The notes below the pieces were generated by a model, which was given only the letters and a program-made list of their open reading frames with translations, searched no databases and was not told the origin of the DNA. This document shows, piece after piece, positions 1 to 8,879 of a DNA stretch of 51,075 bases. The DNA comes from an uncultured Ruminococcus sp. (lineage in GTDB: Bacteria > Bacillota > Clostridia > Oscillospirales > Ruminococcaceae): assembly GCA_900543145.1 (NCBI GenBank), contig UQPZ01000011.1, forward strand, positions 1 to 51,075. Reading direction: 5' to 3'. Numbering within the stretch: position 1 is the first letter of the stretch; each line of letters opens with the position of its first letter. The position numbers were made by a program, and so were the translations under genes.

Positions 1-1
1 G

Positions 2-1216
2 CAGGAGGTATTCAATTACGGATGTACGCTTCCCGAAAAGCCTGAGGTAATTGAAAAGTTCAAGCAGACTACAGTAAAGGGTTCACAGTTCAAGCAGCCG
101 CTTCTCGAGTTCTCGGGTGCCTGCGCAGGCTGCGGCGAAACTCCTTACGCTAAGCTTGTAACACAGCTCTTCGGTGACAGAATGTACATTGCTAACGCAA
201 CAGGCTGTTCTTCGATCTGGGGCGGTTCAGCGCCTTCAACTCCTTATACAACCAATAAGGCAGGAAAGGGTCCTGCTTGGGCTAACTCACTGTTCGAGGA
301 TAATGCAGAGTATGGCTACGGTATGTTCCTTGCTCAGAATACAATCAGACAGAGAACTATCGCTAAGGTACTTGAGCTTGAAAAGACTACAAAGTCAGCT
401 TCACTTAAGAAGGCTGTCGAGGGTTATCTTTCTACTATCGACGACGGTGCGGCTAATTCAACTGCAACAGATGTACTTGTAGAAGCGCTCAAGAAGTCAA
501 AGACAAAGGCGGCAGACGAGATCTTAAAGGATAAGGATTACCTCCGCAAGAAATCCATGTGGGTATTCGGAGGCGACGGCTGGGCTTACGATATAGGCTT
601 CTCCGGACTTGACCACGTTATTGCTTCAGGCGAGGATGTAAATATCTTCGTATTCGATACCGAGGTTTACTCAAATACGGGAGGACAGTCCTCCAAGTCT
701 ACTCCTACTGGCGCTATTGCTCAGTTTGCAGCTGCCGGTAAGGAAGTTAAGAAGAAGGATCTTGCCGGAATCGCAATGAGCTACGGATATGTATACGTTG
801 CTCATATTGCAATGGGTGCTGACTACAATCAGTGTATCAAGGCTATTTCCGAGGCTGAGGCTTATCACGGTCCTTCGCTTATCATTGCATACGCTCCGTG
901 TATCAATCACGGTATCAAGGGCGGTATGTCTATTGCTCAGACTGAGGAGAAGAAGGCTGTAGAGTGCGGCTACTGGCACCTTTACAGATTTAATCCTGCG
1001 CTCAAGGCTGAGGGCAAGAATCCGTTTACTCTGGATTCCAAGGCTCCGAGCAAGGATTATAAGGACTTCCTTATGGGCGAGGTTCGTTACAACGCTCTTG
1101 CCAGACAGAATCCTGAGAGAGCTGAGAAGCTGTTTGACAAGGCGGTTAAGAATGCCGCTGACAGATACGATTATCTTGTCAGATATGCTAAGCTTTATAA
1201 TAACGAAGAAAAGTAA
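2..1216 (+). CDS. nifJ: Pyruvate:ferredoxin (flavodoxin) oxidoreductase, C-terminal part (5' end outside window)
   Basis: Oxidises pyruvate with CoA to acetyl-CoA and CO2 and passes the electrons to ferredoxin, a central reaction of anaerobic fermentation in the cytoplasm. The frame is open from base 2, so the gene is cut by the window edge; only the thiamine-diphosphate-binding C-terminal domain is present. Visible marks are the CAGCGETPY segment (about 110-150 bp into the window), the GDGWAYDIGF thiamine/Mg motif, and NTGGQSSKSTPTG just after it, all typical of the single-chain enzyme. The reading frame ends in TAA and is followed at once by a strong terminator, so this is the last gene of its transcript. 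An internal Met at 182 could be taken as a start, but the family sequence clearly continues upstream of it. Certain at family level. Confidence 0.95.
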   Translation, partial: QEVFNYGCTLPEKPEVIEKFKQTTVKGSQFKQPLLEFSGACAGCGETPYAKLVTQLFGDRMYIANATGCSSIWGGSAPSTPYTTNKAGKGPAWANSLFEDNAEYGYGMFLAQNTIRQRTIAKVLELEKTTKSASLKKAVEGYLSTIDDGAANSTATDVLVEALKKSKTKAADEILKDKDYLRKKSMWVFGGDGWAYDIGFSGLDHVIASGEDVNIFVFDTEVYSNTGGQSSKSTPTGAIAQFAAAGKEVKKKDLAGIAMSYGYVYVAHIAMGADYNQCIKAISEAEAYHGPSLIIAYAPCINHGIKGGMSIAQTEEKKAVECGYWHLYRFNPALKAEGKNPFTLDSKAPSKDYKDFLMGEVRYNALARQNPERAEKLFDKAVKNAADRYDYLVRYAKLYNNEEK

Positions 1217-1232
1217 TCAAAGCTTTTGATGA

Positions 1233-1270
1233 AAGATCCTCCGTGTGTATTGCACGGAGGATCTTTTTTT
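1233..1270 (+). terminator. Intrinsic terminator of nifJ
   Basis: A 13-bp perfect stem (1233-1245 with 1253-1265), a 7-nt loop and a run of T follow 16 bases after the nifJ stop. Confidence 0.92.
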
Positions 1271-1833
1271 GCGATGAGTATTTTCTAATTTGTGGACTTT
1301 ATTGACGAAGCGGCAACTTTATGATATAATTTGCATCCTAAATCCCCTGCCATGTAATATTCTGATCAATAATAATTAATAATTATCGTATTACTAAAAT
1401 AGAAATCGGCTTAGAGAAAACAGCTTAGTGCAGCTTCTGAGGCAAACAGGATATAAGAACTTCTGTTGGACAGCTTTTCCTAAACCGGCATCTCTTAGAA
1501 ACCCTGTTGCTACCGATTTTGATGATTCAGTTTATTACAAGTTCTCTGATCTTTTTATCTGGCGTACAGAGCATAAGAACAGCTTAGTAAAATACCTATA
1601 TGCAGGAGCCTGCTTCCTGCTGAGTCTGTTCAGAGGAAATAAATCTTATTCTGCTTTAACAGAAAAACGTAGGCATAATTACTTGAATTTGCGCCGCTCA
1701 TAGCTTTTTTTATTTATATCCGATTTTTTACATAGACCTGTCTTAATAATATAGCAACACTTTGTACTTGGATCATTCTCCGGTTTCTCAGCAGTTAACA
1801 GCCTGTCAACGTCTTTAAAAATAACCGTACTTA
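1271..1833. other. Intergenic stretch with no convincing gene
   Basis: About 560 bases between the nifJ terminator and the parS-like site. The only open frame of note is 1428-1703 (+, 91 codons). It starts with GTG, has no clear Shine-Dalgarno, and its product (rich in Leu, Tyr, Phe, Arg) resembles no family I recognise. It could be a decayed gene or an untranslated RNA. AT-rich runs occur at 1360-1400. I see no strong terminator or riboswitch. Confidence 0.4.
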
Positions 1834-1849
1834 TGTTCCACGTGGAACA
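1834..1849. promoter_or_regulatory. parS-like centromere site (ParB/Spo0J binding)
   Basis: TGTTCCACGTGGAACA is a perfect 16-bp palindrome, extended by one base on each side (1833-1850). It matches the bacterial parS pattern TGTTnCACGTGAAACA with a single change that makes it symmetric; this symmetric form is known as a functional parS in other bacteria. parS sites cluster around the replication origin and load ParB, which then recruits SMC. No parAB genes are in the window. The site lies in an intergenic gap just beyond the terminator of the leftward gene at 1901. Confidence 0.8.
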
Positions 1850-1853
1850 TTTT

Positions 1854-1897
1854 CAAAAAAACGCTGTCCCCGAAGCATTTTCCGGCGGCAGCGTTTA
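1854..1897 (-). terminator. Terminator of the ATL gene
   Basis: The outer stem AAACGCTG/CAGCGTTT encloses an imperfect GC-rich inner part. The run of A at 1854-1861 is a U-tract on the minus strand, directly after the stop codon at 1901. Confidence 0.8.
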
Positions 1898-1900
1898 AAT

Positions 1901-2209
1901 TTATATCTCATTCGGCATATAAAAGCACTTTTTCATATCTATATTTCCGTTTTCCAGAAACGTTACACCGTCAGCTTCAAGCAGCCGCCGGTGCATTTCC
2001 TCCCAGCCGTGCATCAGCTCGCCTTTTCGGTTGACGATTCTGTGCCAGGGAAGCTGCTCAGGACATTTGCTCATTGCGTAGCCTACAAACCTTGCCGCCT
2101 TAGGTTTTCCTATTGCGGCGGCTATCGCTCCGTAGGTAGTTACTTTCCCCTTGGGAATAAGCGCTATAACCGAGTATACCTTCTGCGAAAACGACTTTTC
2201 CTGTTCCAT
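1901..2209 (-). CDS. Alkyltransferase-like (ATL) DNA-base-damage sensor of the MGMT family
   Basis: A small cytoplasmic DNA-binding protein (about 102 aa) of the O6-alkylguanine transferase fold. The helix-turn-helix part (KVTTYGAIAAAIGKPKAARF) is intact, but the usual active-site PCHR reads PWHR. Trp in place of the alkyl-acceptor Cys defines the ATL subfamily, which binds O6-alkylguanine without repairing it and flags it for nucleotide excision repair. A longer frame starts at 2224, but GGAGGT lies on top of that ATG and sits 7 bases before the Met at 2209, so 2209 is chosen. It is the last gene of the leftward group and has its own terminator. Confidence 0.88.
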   Translation of the reverse strand: MEQEKSFSQKVYSVIALIPKGKVTTYGAIAAAIGKPKAARFVGYAMSKCPEQLPWHRIVNRKGELMHGWEEMHRRLLEADGVTFLENGNIDMKKCFYMPNEI

Positions 2210-2266
2210 TTCTGTTACCTCCATGGCATGGATATATATGAGCGTTTATAATTTTCAGCTCAATTA

Positions 2267-2303
2267 AAATCCGTCCTCCGCAGTTTTGCAAAGGACGGCA
2301 GTT
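2267..2303. terminator. Hairpin between the sseB-like gene and the ATL gene
   Basis: CCGTCCT (2271-2277) pairs with AGGACGG (2292-2298). A-rich sequence on the left gives a short U-tract for leftward transcripts, right after the sseB-like stop. The plus-strand side also has five T. The stem is only 7 bp, so it may be a partial terminator. Confidence 0.6.
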
Positions 2304-2304
2304 T

Positions 2305-2850
2305 TTATTCGTTTGTGGATACTGTAATATTAGGCGCCGAAGCTTCTTCGCCTGAATTTTCGGCTTTTGCAGCGTCCTCTCTCTCTTTCCTTACCTTTAT
2401 AAGTGTCTGCTTGATAGATTCAAGCATTTCCTTTGTAAAGGGAAGATTCTGATTCATTGGATTGATTACAAAGCCTGCAACATTAGGCGTTTTTTCGGTA
2501 AGAGCCGCAATATCACCGAACTTCATTGCAAAACCCTGGAATTTTTGCTCGGTCTTGAATTTTGCAAGCTCGTCTGCGTCGGTGAATGCAGGGAAGAAAG
2601 TTCCCTTTTCCTTATGAGTAATAAGCAGGAATTTTGCCTGAGGTTTGTCCTCGAATTTAACGTGATTTTCAGCGTCGGCAACAAGCTGAGTGTTTTTGTT
2701 TATTATCGCAGGAACAAGAAATGTTCCTCTCAGTGCGGTATTTATTACCTTGTTCTGAGTTTCTGCATTGAAATTTTTTCTCATTTCGGAAATTGCCTCA
2801 ACGAGTGCGGAATTTTCAATTACGGGTTTGTTCTGATTTTCATTTGCCAT
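2305..2850 (-). CDS. SseB-family protein
   Basis: A 181-aa soluble protein resembling the SseB N-terminal domain family (named after an enterobacterial protein; role in Firmicutes unknown). The family-like core is about residues 40-150: LRGTFLVPAI, then KFLLITHKEKGTFFPAFTD and GFVINPMNQNLPFTKEML. The start has an AAGGAG Shine-Dalgarno 9 bases upstream. The last 25 residues are acidic and low-complexity, probably a disordered tail. It follows the GT2 gene by 23 bases and is probably in the same leftward operon as tatD. No catalytic residues are recognised. The family call is fairly firm; the function is unknown. Confidence 0.8.
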   Translation of the reverse strand: MANENQNKPVIENSALVEAISEMRKNFNAETQNKVINTALRGTFLVPAIINKNTQLVADAENHVKFEDKPQAKFLLITHKEKGTFFPAFTDADELAKFKTEQKFQGFAMKFGDIAALTEKTPNVAGFVINPMNQNLPFTKEMLESIKQTLIKVRKEREDAAKAENSGEEASAPNITVSTNE

Positions 2851-2873
2851 GATAATATACTCCTTAATTTAAT

Positions 2874-3824
2874 TTAATTGGTTTCTTCTAAATTGGTTTC
2901 AATAATAAAGTTCGGACGCGCTTTTGTTTCAAGATAGATCTTGCCGATATATTCGCCTATTATTCCTATAGCCAGAAGCTGAAGTCCTCCCAGAGCCCAG
3001 ACAGAAACTACCGTCGTTGTCCAGCCGGCAACAGTCTTGCCCATACACCAGATCACAAAGAAATAAATAAGCAAAATAATAGAAACGAGAAATACCAGCA
3101 GTCCCAGACTTGTTATAAGCCTTATCGGCTTGACTGAAAGCGAGGTTATTCCCTCGACTGCAAACGAGATCATCTTTTTCAGCGGGTATTTTGATTCACC
3201 TGCCTGACGTTCGTTTCTTACATAGGTCACAATATCGCTTTTGAAGCCGACCATAGGGACAAGTCCTCTTAAAAACAGGTTTACCTCTTTGAACTCCGAT
3301 AAGGCTTCGACTGCCCGTCTGCTCATAAGGCGGTAGTCTGCGTGATTATAAGTAATTTCAACCCCAAGCTTTGCAAGCAGCTTATAATATGCCTGAGCCG
3401 TTCCTCGTTTGAAAGCAGTATCCTTTTCCCTGGAAGAGCGTACTCCGTAGACAATATCGCAGCCCTCGGCTCTTTTCTCAAGAAAGCCGTCTATAGCGTC
3501 AATATCGTCCTGAAGATCGGCGTCCATTGAAACAAGTATATCTGCATAGCTTTTAGCGGTCATAAGCCCTGCCAGCAGCGCATTTTGATGCCCTTTGTTG
3601 CGGGACAGCTTCAGACCCGTAAACATAGGATTGAGCGTATGAAGCTTCTGAATTATTTCCCACGTTTTATCCTTTGAGCCGTCGTCAACAAACATGACCT
3701 TGCTGTTTGAGGCTATCTTTCCGTCAGAGATAAGTCTGTCCATTTTCTTCATCAGCGCCTCTGCGGTAATGGGCAGCATCTGCTCCTCATTATAGCAGGG
3801 GATCACCAGGTAAAGTGTCTCCAT
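2874..3824 (-). CDS. GT2 glycosyltransferase, polyprenyl-phosphate sugar transferase type (GtrB/CsbB-like)
   Basis: Transfers a sugar from a nucleotide donor to polyprenyl phosphate at the inner face of the membrane, supplying lipid-linked sugar for wall or lipid glycosylation. The GT-A domain covers about residues 1-225, with PCYNEE near the start and the DADLQDD acceptor/metal motif near residue 100. Two hydrophobic segments follow at about 235-265 and 272-295, as in GtrB/CsbB/DPM1-like enzymes. Length (316 aa) is normal. It lies 24 bases downstream of tatD and just ahead of the sseB-like gene. The sugar and final acceptor cannot be read from sequence, and no flippase gene is adjacent. Confidence 0.88.
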   Translation of the reverse strand: METLYLVIPCYNEEQMLPITAEALMKKMDRLISDGKIASNSKVMFVDDGSKDKTWEIIQKLHTLNPMFTGLKLSRNKGHQNALLAGLMTAKSYADILVSMDADLQDDIDAIDGFLEKRAEGCDIVYGVRSSREKDTAFKRGTAQAYYKLLAKLGVEITYNHADYRLMSRRAVEALSEFKEVNLFLRGLVPMVGFKSDIVTYVRNERQAGESKYPLKKMISFAVEGITSLSVKPIRLITSLGLLVFLVSIILLIYFFVIWCMGKTVAGWTTTVVSVWALGGLQLLAIGIIGEYIGKIYLETKARPNFIIETNLEETN

Positions 3825-3848
3825 TTCTTATTCAGTTCCTTTCAGCTG

Positions 3849-4628
3849 TTATCTGTTTATATCAAATAATCTCTCTGTATTTTTTCTTGCGGCGTCTGTA
3901 AGCTCCTGCGGGGAAACGCCTTTTATTTCAGCACCCGCCGCAGCTGTAAATTCGATCATATCGCTGGTACAGCGCTTTCCCCTGTGCGGCTCCGGCGCCA
4001 TATACGGGCAGTCTGTTTCAAGGAGGATCCTGTCTATCGGAACTGCGGCAAAAGATCTTTTGACCTTTTTCGCATTTTTAAAGGTAAGTATTCCCGTAAA
4101 ACCGATATAAAGTCCGATAGAAACAAGCTCCGTCGCTACCTCAGGAGAGCCAGAAAAGCAGTGAACAACGCCTTTAGGCTTATAGCGGTGCATAATTTCA
4201 AGGAAATCCGCCGTTGCGTCACGGCAGTGAAATATTACAGGCAGACTGTGCTTTTGCGCAAATTCGATCTGATCGCATAAAAGCTTCAGCTGAAGCTTTC
4301 TGTCATAGCCCTCATAATGATAATCCAGTCCGACTTCTCCTACGGCAACTATCTTGTCCGATTTTTTTAGAAAAGACTCAAGCCTTTCAATATAATTTTC
4401 GGGAAGAGAGTCACAGCATTCGGGGTGAAAACCGATAGAGGTATAGTAATTTTTATACTTTTCTGCGGCGTTTATACCGTAAACCGCCGATTTCTCATCG
4501 GTGCAGGCATGGATCAATAAACTAACTGACGAGTTGTTACCGCACAGCATATTATAAATCAGCTCATTTCGGTCGCTGTCAAAAGCGGGATCGTCATAAT
4601 GACAATGTGAATCGGCGATACCTTTTAT
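3849..4628 (-). CDS. tatD: TatD-family metal-dependent DNase, with an apparent ATA start
   Basis: A cytoplasmic metal-dependent hydrolase of the amidohydrolase fold; characterised members are 3'-5' DNases. Metal ligands are all present if the gene begins near 4628: DSHCHYDD near the N-terminus (His-x-His), GEVGLDYHY, FHCRDA, HCFSG and LETDCPY. The first in-frame ATG is only at 4550 and would remove the HxH pair, giving a dead enzyme. Upstream of the HxH the frame runs GCG TTT ATA AAA GGT ATC GCC GAT to an in-frame TGA, with no ATG, GTG or TTG. ATA at 4626-4628 gives an N-terminus of the usual family length (about 259 aa). AAAGGA lies about 10 bases upstream. The start is therefore either a rare ATA or a mutated ATG. 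An ATG just upstream is out of frame. Confidence 0.85.
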   Translation of the reverse strand: MKGIADSHCHYDDPAFDSDRNELIYNMLCGNNSSVSLLIHACTDEKSAVYGINAAEKYKNYYTSIGFHPECCDSLPENYIERLESFLKKSDKIVAVGEVGLDYHYEGYDRKLQLKLLCDQIEFAQKHSLPVIFHCRDATADFLEIMHRYKPKGVVHCFSGSPEVATELVSIGLYIGFTGILTFKNAKKVKRSFAAVPIDRILLETDCPYMAPEPHRGKRCTSDMIEFTAAAGAEIKGVSPQELTDAARKNTERLFDINR

Positions 4629-5072
4629 AAACGCTCAGTCCTTTCATTCAGTCAGTTTCACGGCGGTTTGGACTTTCTGACCGCAGAAGTCAGAAAGTTT
4701 CCGCATTATCGGCTGACGGAAACAGCCGTATTATACACATTGATATTATAACACACAATCGGCTCTTTGTAAAGCCTTATTTCGTAGAAAATGCACAAAA
4801 AAACGCCGGCGGAAAAATATACGGCAATTTTATAGGGTGAACTTTTTGTAAACAATATATAGACTGACATAAAAGTAAAGTGAGAATTGTAAATCAAATT
4901 TTCGGATACAAAGAAAAAACATCAATTATAATGTGAAGAATAAATTTAATTGATAAATGAAACAATTAATTAACGGCAAACAATGCCTGTATAGCCGTAA
5001 ATTATATATAAACCATGGAAAAACAGGCTTTATATCGCATAAGATATAGGATAAAATATTAAAATTTAAAAT
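4629..5072. other. Intergenic region with two hairpins
   Basis: No gene seen. A perfect 10-bp stem (4672-4681 with 4689-4698, 7-nt loop) lies about 45 bases upstream of tatD. It overlaps a weaker TTTCCG/CGGAAA hairpin just to the right. Either could shape the tatD leader. The rest is strongly AT-rich and leads into the promoter of the XrtG locus. Confidence 0.5.
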
Positions 5073-5101
5073 TTGATTTTTCACAAAAGCAATGATATAA
5101 T
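5073..5101 (+). promoter_or_regulatory. Sigma-A-type promoter of the XrtG locus
   Basis: TTGATT (5073-5078), 17-bp spacer, TATAAT (5096-5101). The first gene starts 80 bases on, with GGAGGA 5 bases before its ATG. Confidence 0.75.
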
Positions 5102-5180
5102 TATGTTGAATATGAACGATTGATTGCAGTATCGAACACGTTAAATTAAATCTTTCAGAAAACTTTTTCGGAGGAATTGA

Positions 5181-8171
5181 ATGAGATTCAAAGGATATAA
5201 ACTTACCTTTAAAATAAACGCTTCACACCGTACTGCCGAAAACGGCTCGGCGCACAGTCATACCTTTGAATTTACCGTATACATAAGCAAAAGGGACGGT
5301 TTTGCTCCTTTCGGAAAAATGGAGGCTATTGCAGGAGAGGCTGTAAAGAAATACAGCGGAGTATGCCTCAATGATACTCCTCCCTTTGATGAGATAAAGC
5401 CTACGGTAGAAAATCTTGCAAGACAGTTTTTTGCCGAGATAGCAAAATCCTGCGCTGAAAACGGATATGAGCTTTGCCGAATAGACGCCTGCGAGAGCGC
5501 CAACAGGGTGTTTACCATTAAAAACATGGATATAAGCGCTAAGAAGAAAGACATGATCTTAAACGCAGCGGAGATAATGGAGTTTTCCGCAGAAAGCAGT
5601 GAAAAGACTGCTGAAGCCGAATACAGCAAGGACGCAGGTTCGTCAGAGCCGGCTGTAAAAGCGGAGGAAAAGGCAGAAACAAAGCCTAAGGCATTGGTCA
5701 ATGAATCCGCCAGACCGGCTTCATTCAGATATTTCTGGTTTTCGCTGGCGCTGCTTATTTTCGGCGGATTTGTAATTATGAAATGTGTTGAAGCTTCGGG
5801 GTATTATCCTCTCGGACTTGATATACACGGACATCTTTTCAAATCCGACCTTATGTACAGCAGCTTAAAGCAGGGCAATTTGTATCCGCTCTTTACCGAA
5901 TACTGGTACAACGGGCTTCAGCCTTACCGCTACTGGCCGCCTATGCCATATTACTTTATGGCTCTGCTCCAGTTTATTGCGGGCGGAAGCGTTATAAAGG
6001 CTTACCTCGGCTTTATCTGGGCGAGCTTTGTTATAGGGGGAGCAGGCTGGCTGCTTTTTGGAAGAAAGCTGGGCAGACCGGCGCTGGGTCTGTTTATGGC
6101 GTTTATATGGTTCTTTCTTCCGGACAATCTCAGAGTATTTTTCGGAGAAGGAAATCTTCCGAGAATGTTTATAACAATGCTGATACCGCTTATATTTTAC
6201 TGTATATGGCAGTTTACGGCATATAACCGCAGAAGAATGATATTTCCGCTTATTGCGCTGATGATAACGGCGGTACTGGGTCATCTGATGATCTCGGCTA
6301 TGATAGGCGTAGGAACCTTTGTATTTATGCTTATTTACGCCGCCGCGAACAGAAGCTGGGCAAGACCAGTTCAGTGCATTCTTGCAATGCTGTTTTCTTT
6401 TGCAGCCGCAGGTATCTGGGTCTATCCGTCGCTTGTCGGAGGAATAACTTCAATGGACTCCGGAGGAAACTCCGAGCTTATGGCTTCGCTCGCGGCAAAA
6501 CTCACCGTTTCGCTCAACCCGTTTCTGCGGCTTGACGGAAAGGTAACGGAGCTTTATTTCGGACTAAGTATTGCGGTAATTGCGGTTATGGGTCTGATCC
6601 TTTCAAACCGCAGGGCTATGCCGGGCTTCGCTTCAATACTAATAGTAATTGCGGGAACGACGACCGCCCTTACGCCCCTTATTCAAAAGATACCGTTCAG
6701 CCAGCTTTTCTGGATACGGCGTTTCGCTCCTATCGGATATGCGCTGTTTGTTATCGGCTTACTTGAATGGAGGAGGCTGAAAAAGCCGTTGCTTGCGGCA
6801 ATGTGTTTGCTTATTGCGCTTGACTGTATTCCGTCGCTGAATTTAAAGGAATATGATCAGAAGATGAATATTCCTGCAACTCAGAAAGATATGGCGCAGA
6901 GCATGAACGAATATCTTTTTCAGCAGGCAAAGGAGATAACCAAGCAGAGGGTCTCGCTTATGGATCTCAGCACCTTCGGCCCTATGCCGTCGTATGCGTT
7001 CGGAACGCTGGAAAATAAAACGCCTTATGTATTCGGCTGGGCGTGGCAGGGTGCGGCTACGGCTGACAATATCGTCCGTATAAACGAAGCGCTTGAAAAC
7101 GAAAGCTATGATTTTATATTTGACAGAAGCATAGAGCTGGGAGCAGATACCGTTATTTTCAGCAAAAGCTACATCAGGGACTATTCTGCGCTTGAGCTTA
7201 GCGCTTCAAGGCTCGGATATAAGCCTGCCGGAGAAAGCGATAAAAGTATAATGTACTCGCTTTACGCTGACGGTAATTTCGGCGTAGTTACCGAATACGG
7301 CGGCCTTGCGGTCGGAACTACGTCGGCTATAGTTCCTCAGCTTTTCCCTTACTTCGGCACAGGGGATTATGATTATATTGACGATTACAGCTTTGAGGAA
7401 CTTGCTTGCTACGAAAAGCTTTACCTTTCCGGATTTTTCTACAGGGATAAGAATGCGGCGGAGGAGCTTGTTAACAGTCTTGCTGAAAGCGGAGTTGATA
7501 TATATATAGACATGAGCAATATCCCGTCTGATCCGCTGACTACAAGAATGACCTTTATGGGTGTATCCGCCCAGCCTATTACCTTTAACAAAAGCTATCC
7601 CGATCTGTACGCTGGGAACAGAAGGATAGAGAGCGGAGATTTTACCGAGGAGTATTCACAGTGGAATACTGTTTATCTGAATGATCTTGATAGATCTCTA
7701 GGCTATTCTTGGTTTGAAAACGAGAAGCTTGATTTTATCGGCAAAAAGGGCAATGAAAATATAACGTTTATAGGCTTTAATCTTCTGTACCATGCTATTA
7801 CTTCCGACGATTCAGAGGTTTACGGATTTCTTAATTCCATTATGAACCTAGAAAGCGGAGGACTTCCGGTAAGAAAGAGAGTTGATATTGACATAACCTA
7901 CGAGGGGAACAGGATCATTATTGATTCACCCGAGGACGGCGTTAACACGACTATAGCCTATCAGGACACATTCACAAGCGATCAGGAGATCAGAAATGTA
8001 AACAATCTGCTTGAAGTAAACAAGGGAACGACAGTTATTGAGATGAAATATCCTTACCTTTCAAGAGGGATCACGGTAAGTATTTTCGGAATTGGGGCGG
8101 AAATACTTCTGATATTTATGATCTTCAGAAAAAGGAAAGCAAAGGATTACACACGACAGCCCGGATCATAG
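5181..8171 (+). CDS. PTPS-like domain fused to a large multi-pass membrane protein (XrtG locus)
   Basis: A 996-aa protein in two parts. Residues 1-120 resemble 6-pyruvoyl-tetrahydropterin synthase/QueD: zinc-ligand-like His16, His25 and His27 (ASHRT, then HSHTFEF), and the PTVENLA segment. The catalytic Cys expected between the first and second His is missing, so pterin-synthase activity is doubtful. A charged Ala/Glu/Lys linker follows (about 125-170). Then come about a dozen hydrophobic segments (about 175-560), a large probably extracytoplasmic domain (about 570-955), one more membrane segment and a basic tail. This matches the 'PTPS-related, membrane' family found with exosortase G; the membrane part recalls glycosyltransferases that use lipid-linked sugars. 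It opens an operon of six genes. Biochemical role unknown; involvement in modifying the sorted protein is inferred from context. Confidence 0.8.
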   Translation: MRFKGYKLTFKINASHRTAENGSAHSHTFEFTVYISKRDGFAPFGKMEAIAGEAVKKYSGVCLNDTPPFDEIKPTVENLARQFFAEIAKSCAENGYELCRIDACESANRVFTIKNMDISAKKKDMILNAAEIMEFSAESSEKTAEAEYSKDAGSSEPAVKAEEKAETKPKALVNESARPASFRYFWFSLALLIFGGFVIMKCVEASGYYPLGLDIHGHLFKSDLMYSSLKQGNLYPLFTEYWYNGLQPYRYWPPMPYYFMALLQFIAGGSVIKAYLGFIWASFVIGGAGWLLFGRKLGRPALGLFMAFIWFFLPDNLRVFFGEGNLPRMFITMLIPLIFYCIWQFTAYNRRRMIFPLIALMITAVLGHLMISAMIGVGTFVFMLIYAAANRSWARPVQCILAMLFSFAAAGIWVYPSLVGGITSMDSGGNSELMASLAAKLTVSLNPFLRLDGKVTELYFGLSIAVIAVMGLILSNRRAMPGFASILIVIAGTTTALTPLIQKIPFSQLFWIRRFAPIGYALFVIGLLEWRRLKKPLLAAMCLLIALDCIPSLNLKEYDQKMNIPATQKDMAQSMNEYLFQQAKEITKQRVSLMDLSTFGPMPSYAFGTLENKTPYVFGWAWQGAATADNIVRINEALENESYDFIFDRSIELGADTVIFSKSYIRDYSALELSASRLGYKPAGESDKSIMYSLYADGNFGVVTEYGGLAVGTTSAIVPQLFPYFGTGDYDYIDDYSFEELACYEKLYLSGFFYRDKNAAEELVNSLAESGVDIYIDMSNIPSDPLTTRMTFMGVSAQPITFNKSYPDLYAGNRRIESGDFTEEYSQWNTVYLNDLDRSLGYSWFENEKLDFIGKKGNENITFIGFNLLYHAITSDDSEVYGFLNSIMNLESGGLPVRKRVDIDITYEGNRIIIDSPEDGVNTTIAYQDTFTSDQEIRNVNNLLEVNKGTTVIEMKYPYLSRGITVSIFGIGAEILLIFMIFRKRKAKDYTRQPGS

Positions 8172-8201
8172 GCCGGGAAGTTAAGAGAGGGAAGTGTTTT
8201 T

Positions 8202-8879
8202 ATGAAACTGAAGGGATTAGCGGTATGTCTTGGACTTATACCCTGCATTTTTCTGATGCACGGTTTTACGGCGTACGCACAGGAGGGCGGCAGTCAGACG
8301 GTTCTGTTTGCGGAAGACGATCAGTCCGATTATGTAGGTATATCAATTGACGGAAGCTACGATGACTGGAACGACAAGCCGCATACTAAGATACAATATC
8401 CGTGGGACGACGCTAACTATTATCATCAGGGGGCGCTGTTCCGTGACGAGCAGTACGTTTATCTGCACGTCAGAATGAGCGAAAGAAGCTATACGCAGTT
8501 CAACGGATATAATTACTGTTTTACCGCAGACGGAAAGGAGACCTATGTTGCGGTAGTTCCTCCCGAGGGGGAGCAGATCGGAGAAGGAAACAATACTGTA
8601 GTTGTAAGGGCACAGAACGGTTATTCTCTTATTGACGGCGCCGAGGGCGTTGTAACCAGAAAGCAGGGAGAGCCTGACGAATGGGAACTGAGAATACCGC
8701 TGTCGTTCTTATCGGATCAGCCTGAACTTATAAAGGAAATAACCTTTCATTCGTCAAATCTGGGACCACAGAATATAATCGCTACGGGAACTCCGACGCT
8801 TCCGTTTCTTGTCGCCGGAACAGGAGCAGCTATAGCTGTCGGAGGATTTCTGCACAGCAAGAGGAAGAAGGATAAATGA
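8202..8879 (+). CDS. Secreted protein with C-terminal sorting tail (Firmicu-CTERM type), probable XrtG substrate
   Basis: A 225-aa exported protein. Residues 1-26 are a signal peptide ending AYA. Residues about 45-195 contain IDGSYDDW, a motif common at the start of CBM9-like/DOMON beta-sandwich domains, so the domain may bind carbohydrate. The C-terminus is tripartite: PTLPFLVAGTGAAIAVGG hydrophobic stretch, then HSKRKKDK basic tail, as in exosortase/sortase substrates. It overlaps the xrtG start by 4 bases (ATGA), which argues for dedicated pairing. Family knowledge says exosortase-type enzymes cut such tails at the membrane and may attach the protein elsewhere. That this protein is the XrtG substrate is inference from the tail and the overlap. 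Confidence 0.82.
   Translation: MKLKGLAVCLGLIPCIFLMHGFTAYAQEGGSQTVLFAEDDQSDYVGISIDGSYDDWNDKPHTKIQYPWDDANYYHQGALFRDEQYVYLHVRMSERSYTQFNGYNYCFTADGKETYVAVVPPEGEQIGEGNNTVVVRAQNGYSLIDGAEGVVTRKQGEPDEWELRIPLSFLSDQPELIKEITFHSSNLGPQNIIATGTPTLPFLVAGTGAAIAVGGFLHSKRKKDK

Noticed and set aside
671..979. Open frames opposite nifJ, hisS, guaB and other genes
   Set aside because: They are antisense shadows of well-conserved genes, with no start signals or recognisable products.
1428..1703. 91-codon frame after nifJ
   Set aside because: GTG start, no Shine-Dalgarno, no recognised family. Mentioned only under the intergenic stretch.
3849..4550. tatD starting at ATG 4550
   Set aside because: This start would drop the metal-binding HxH, which is encoded just upstream in the same frame.
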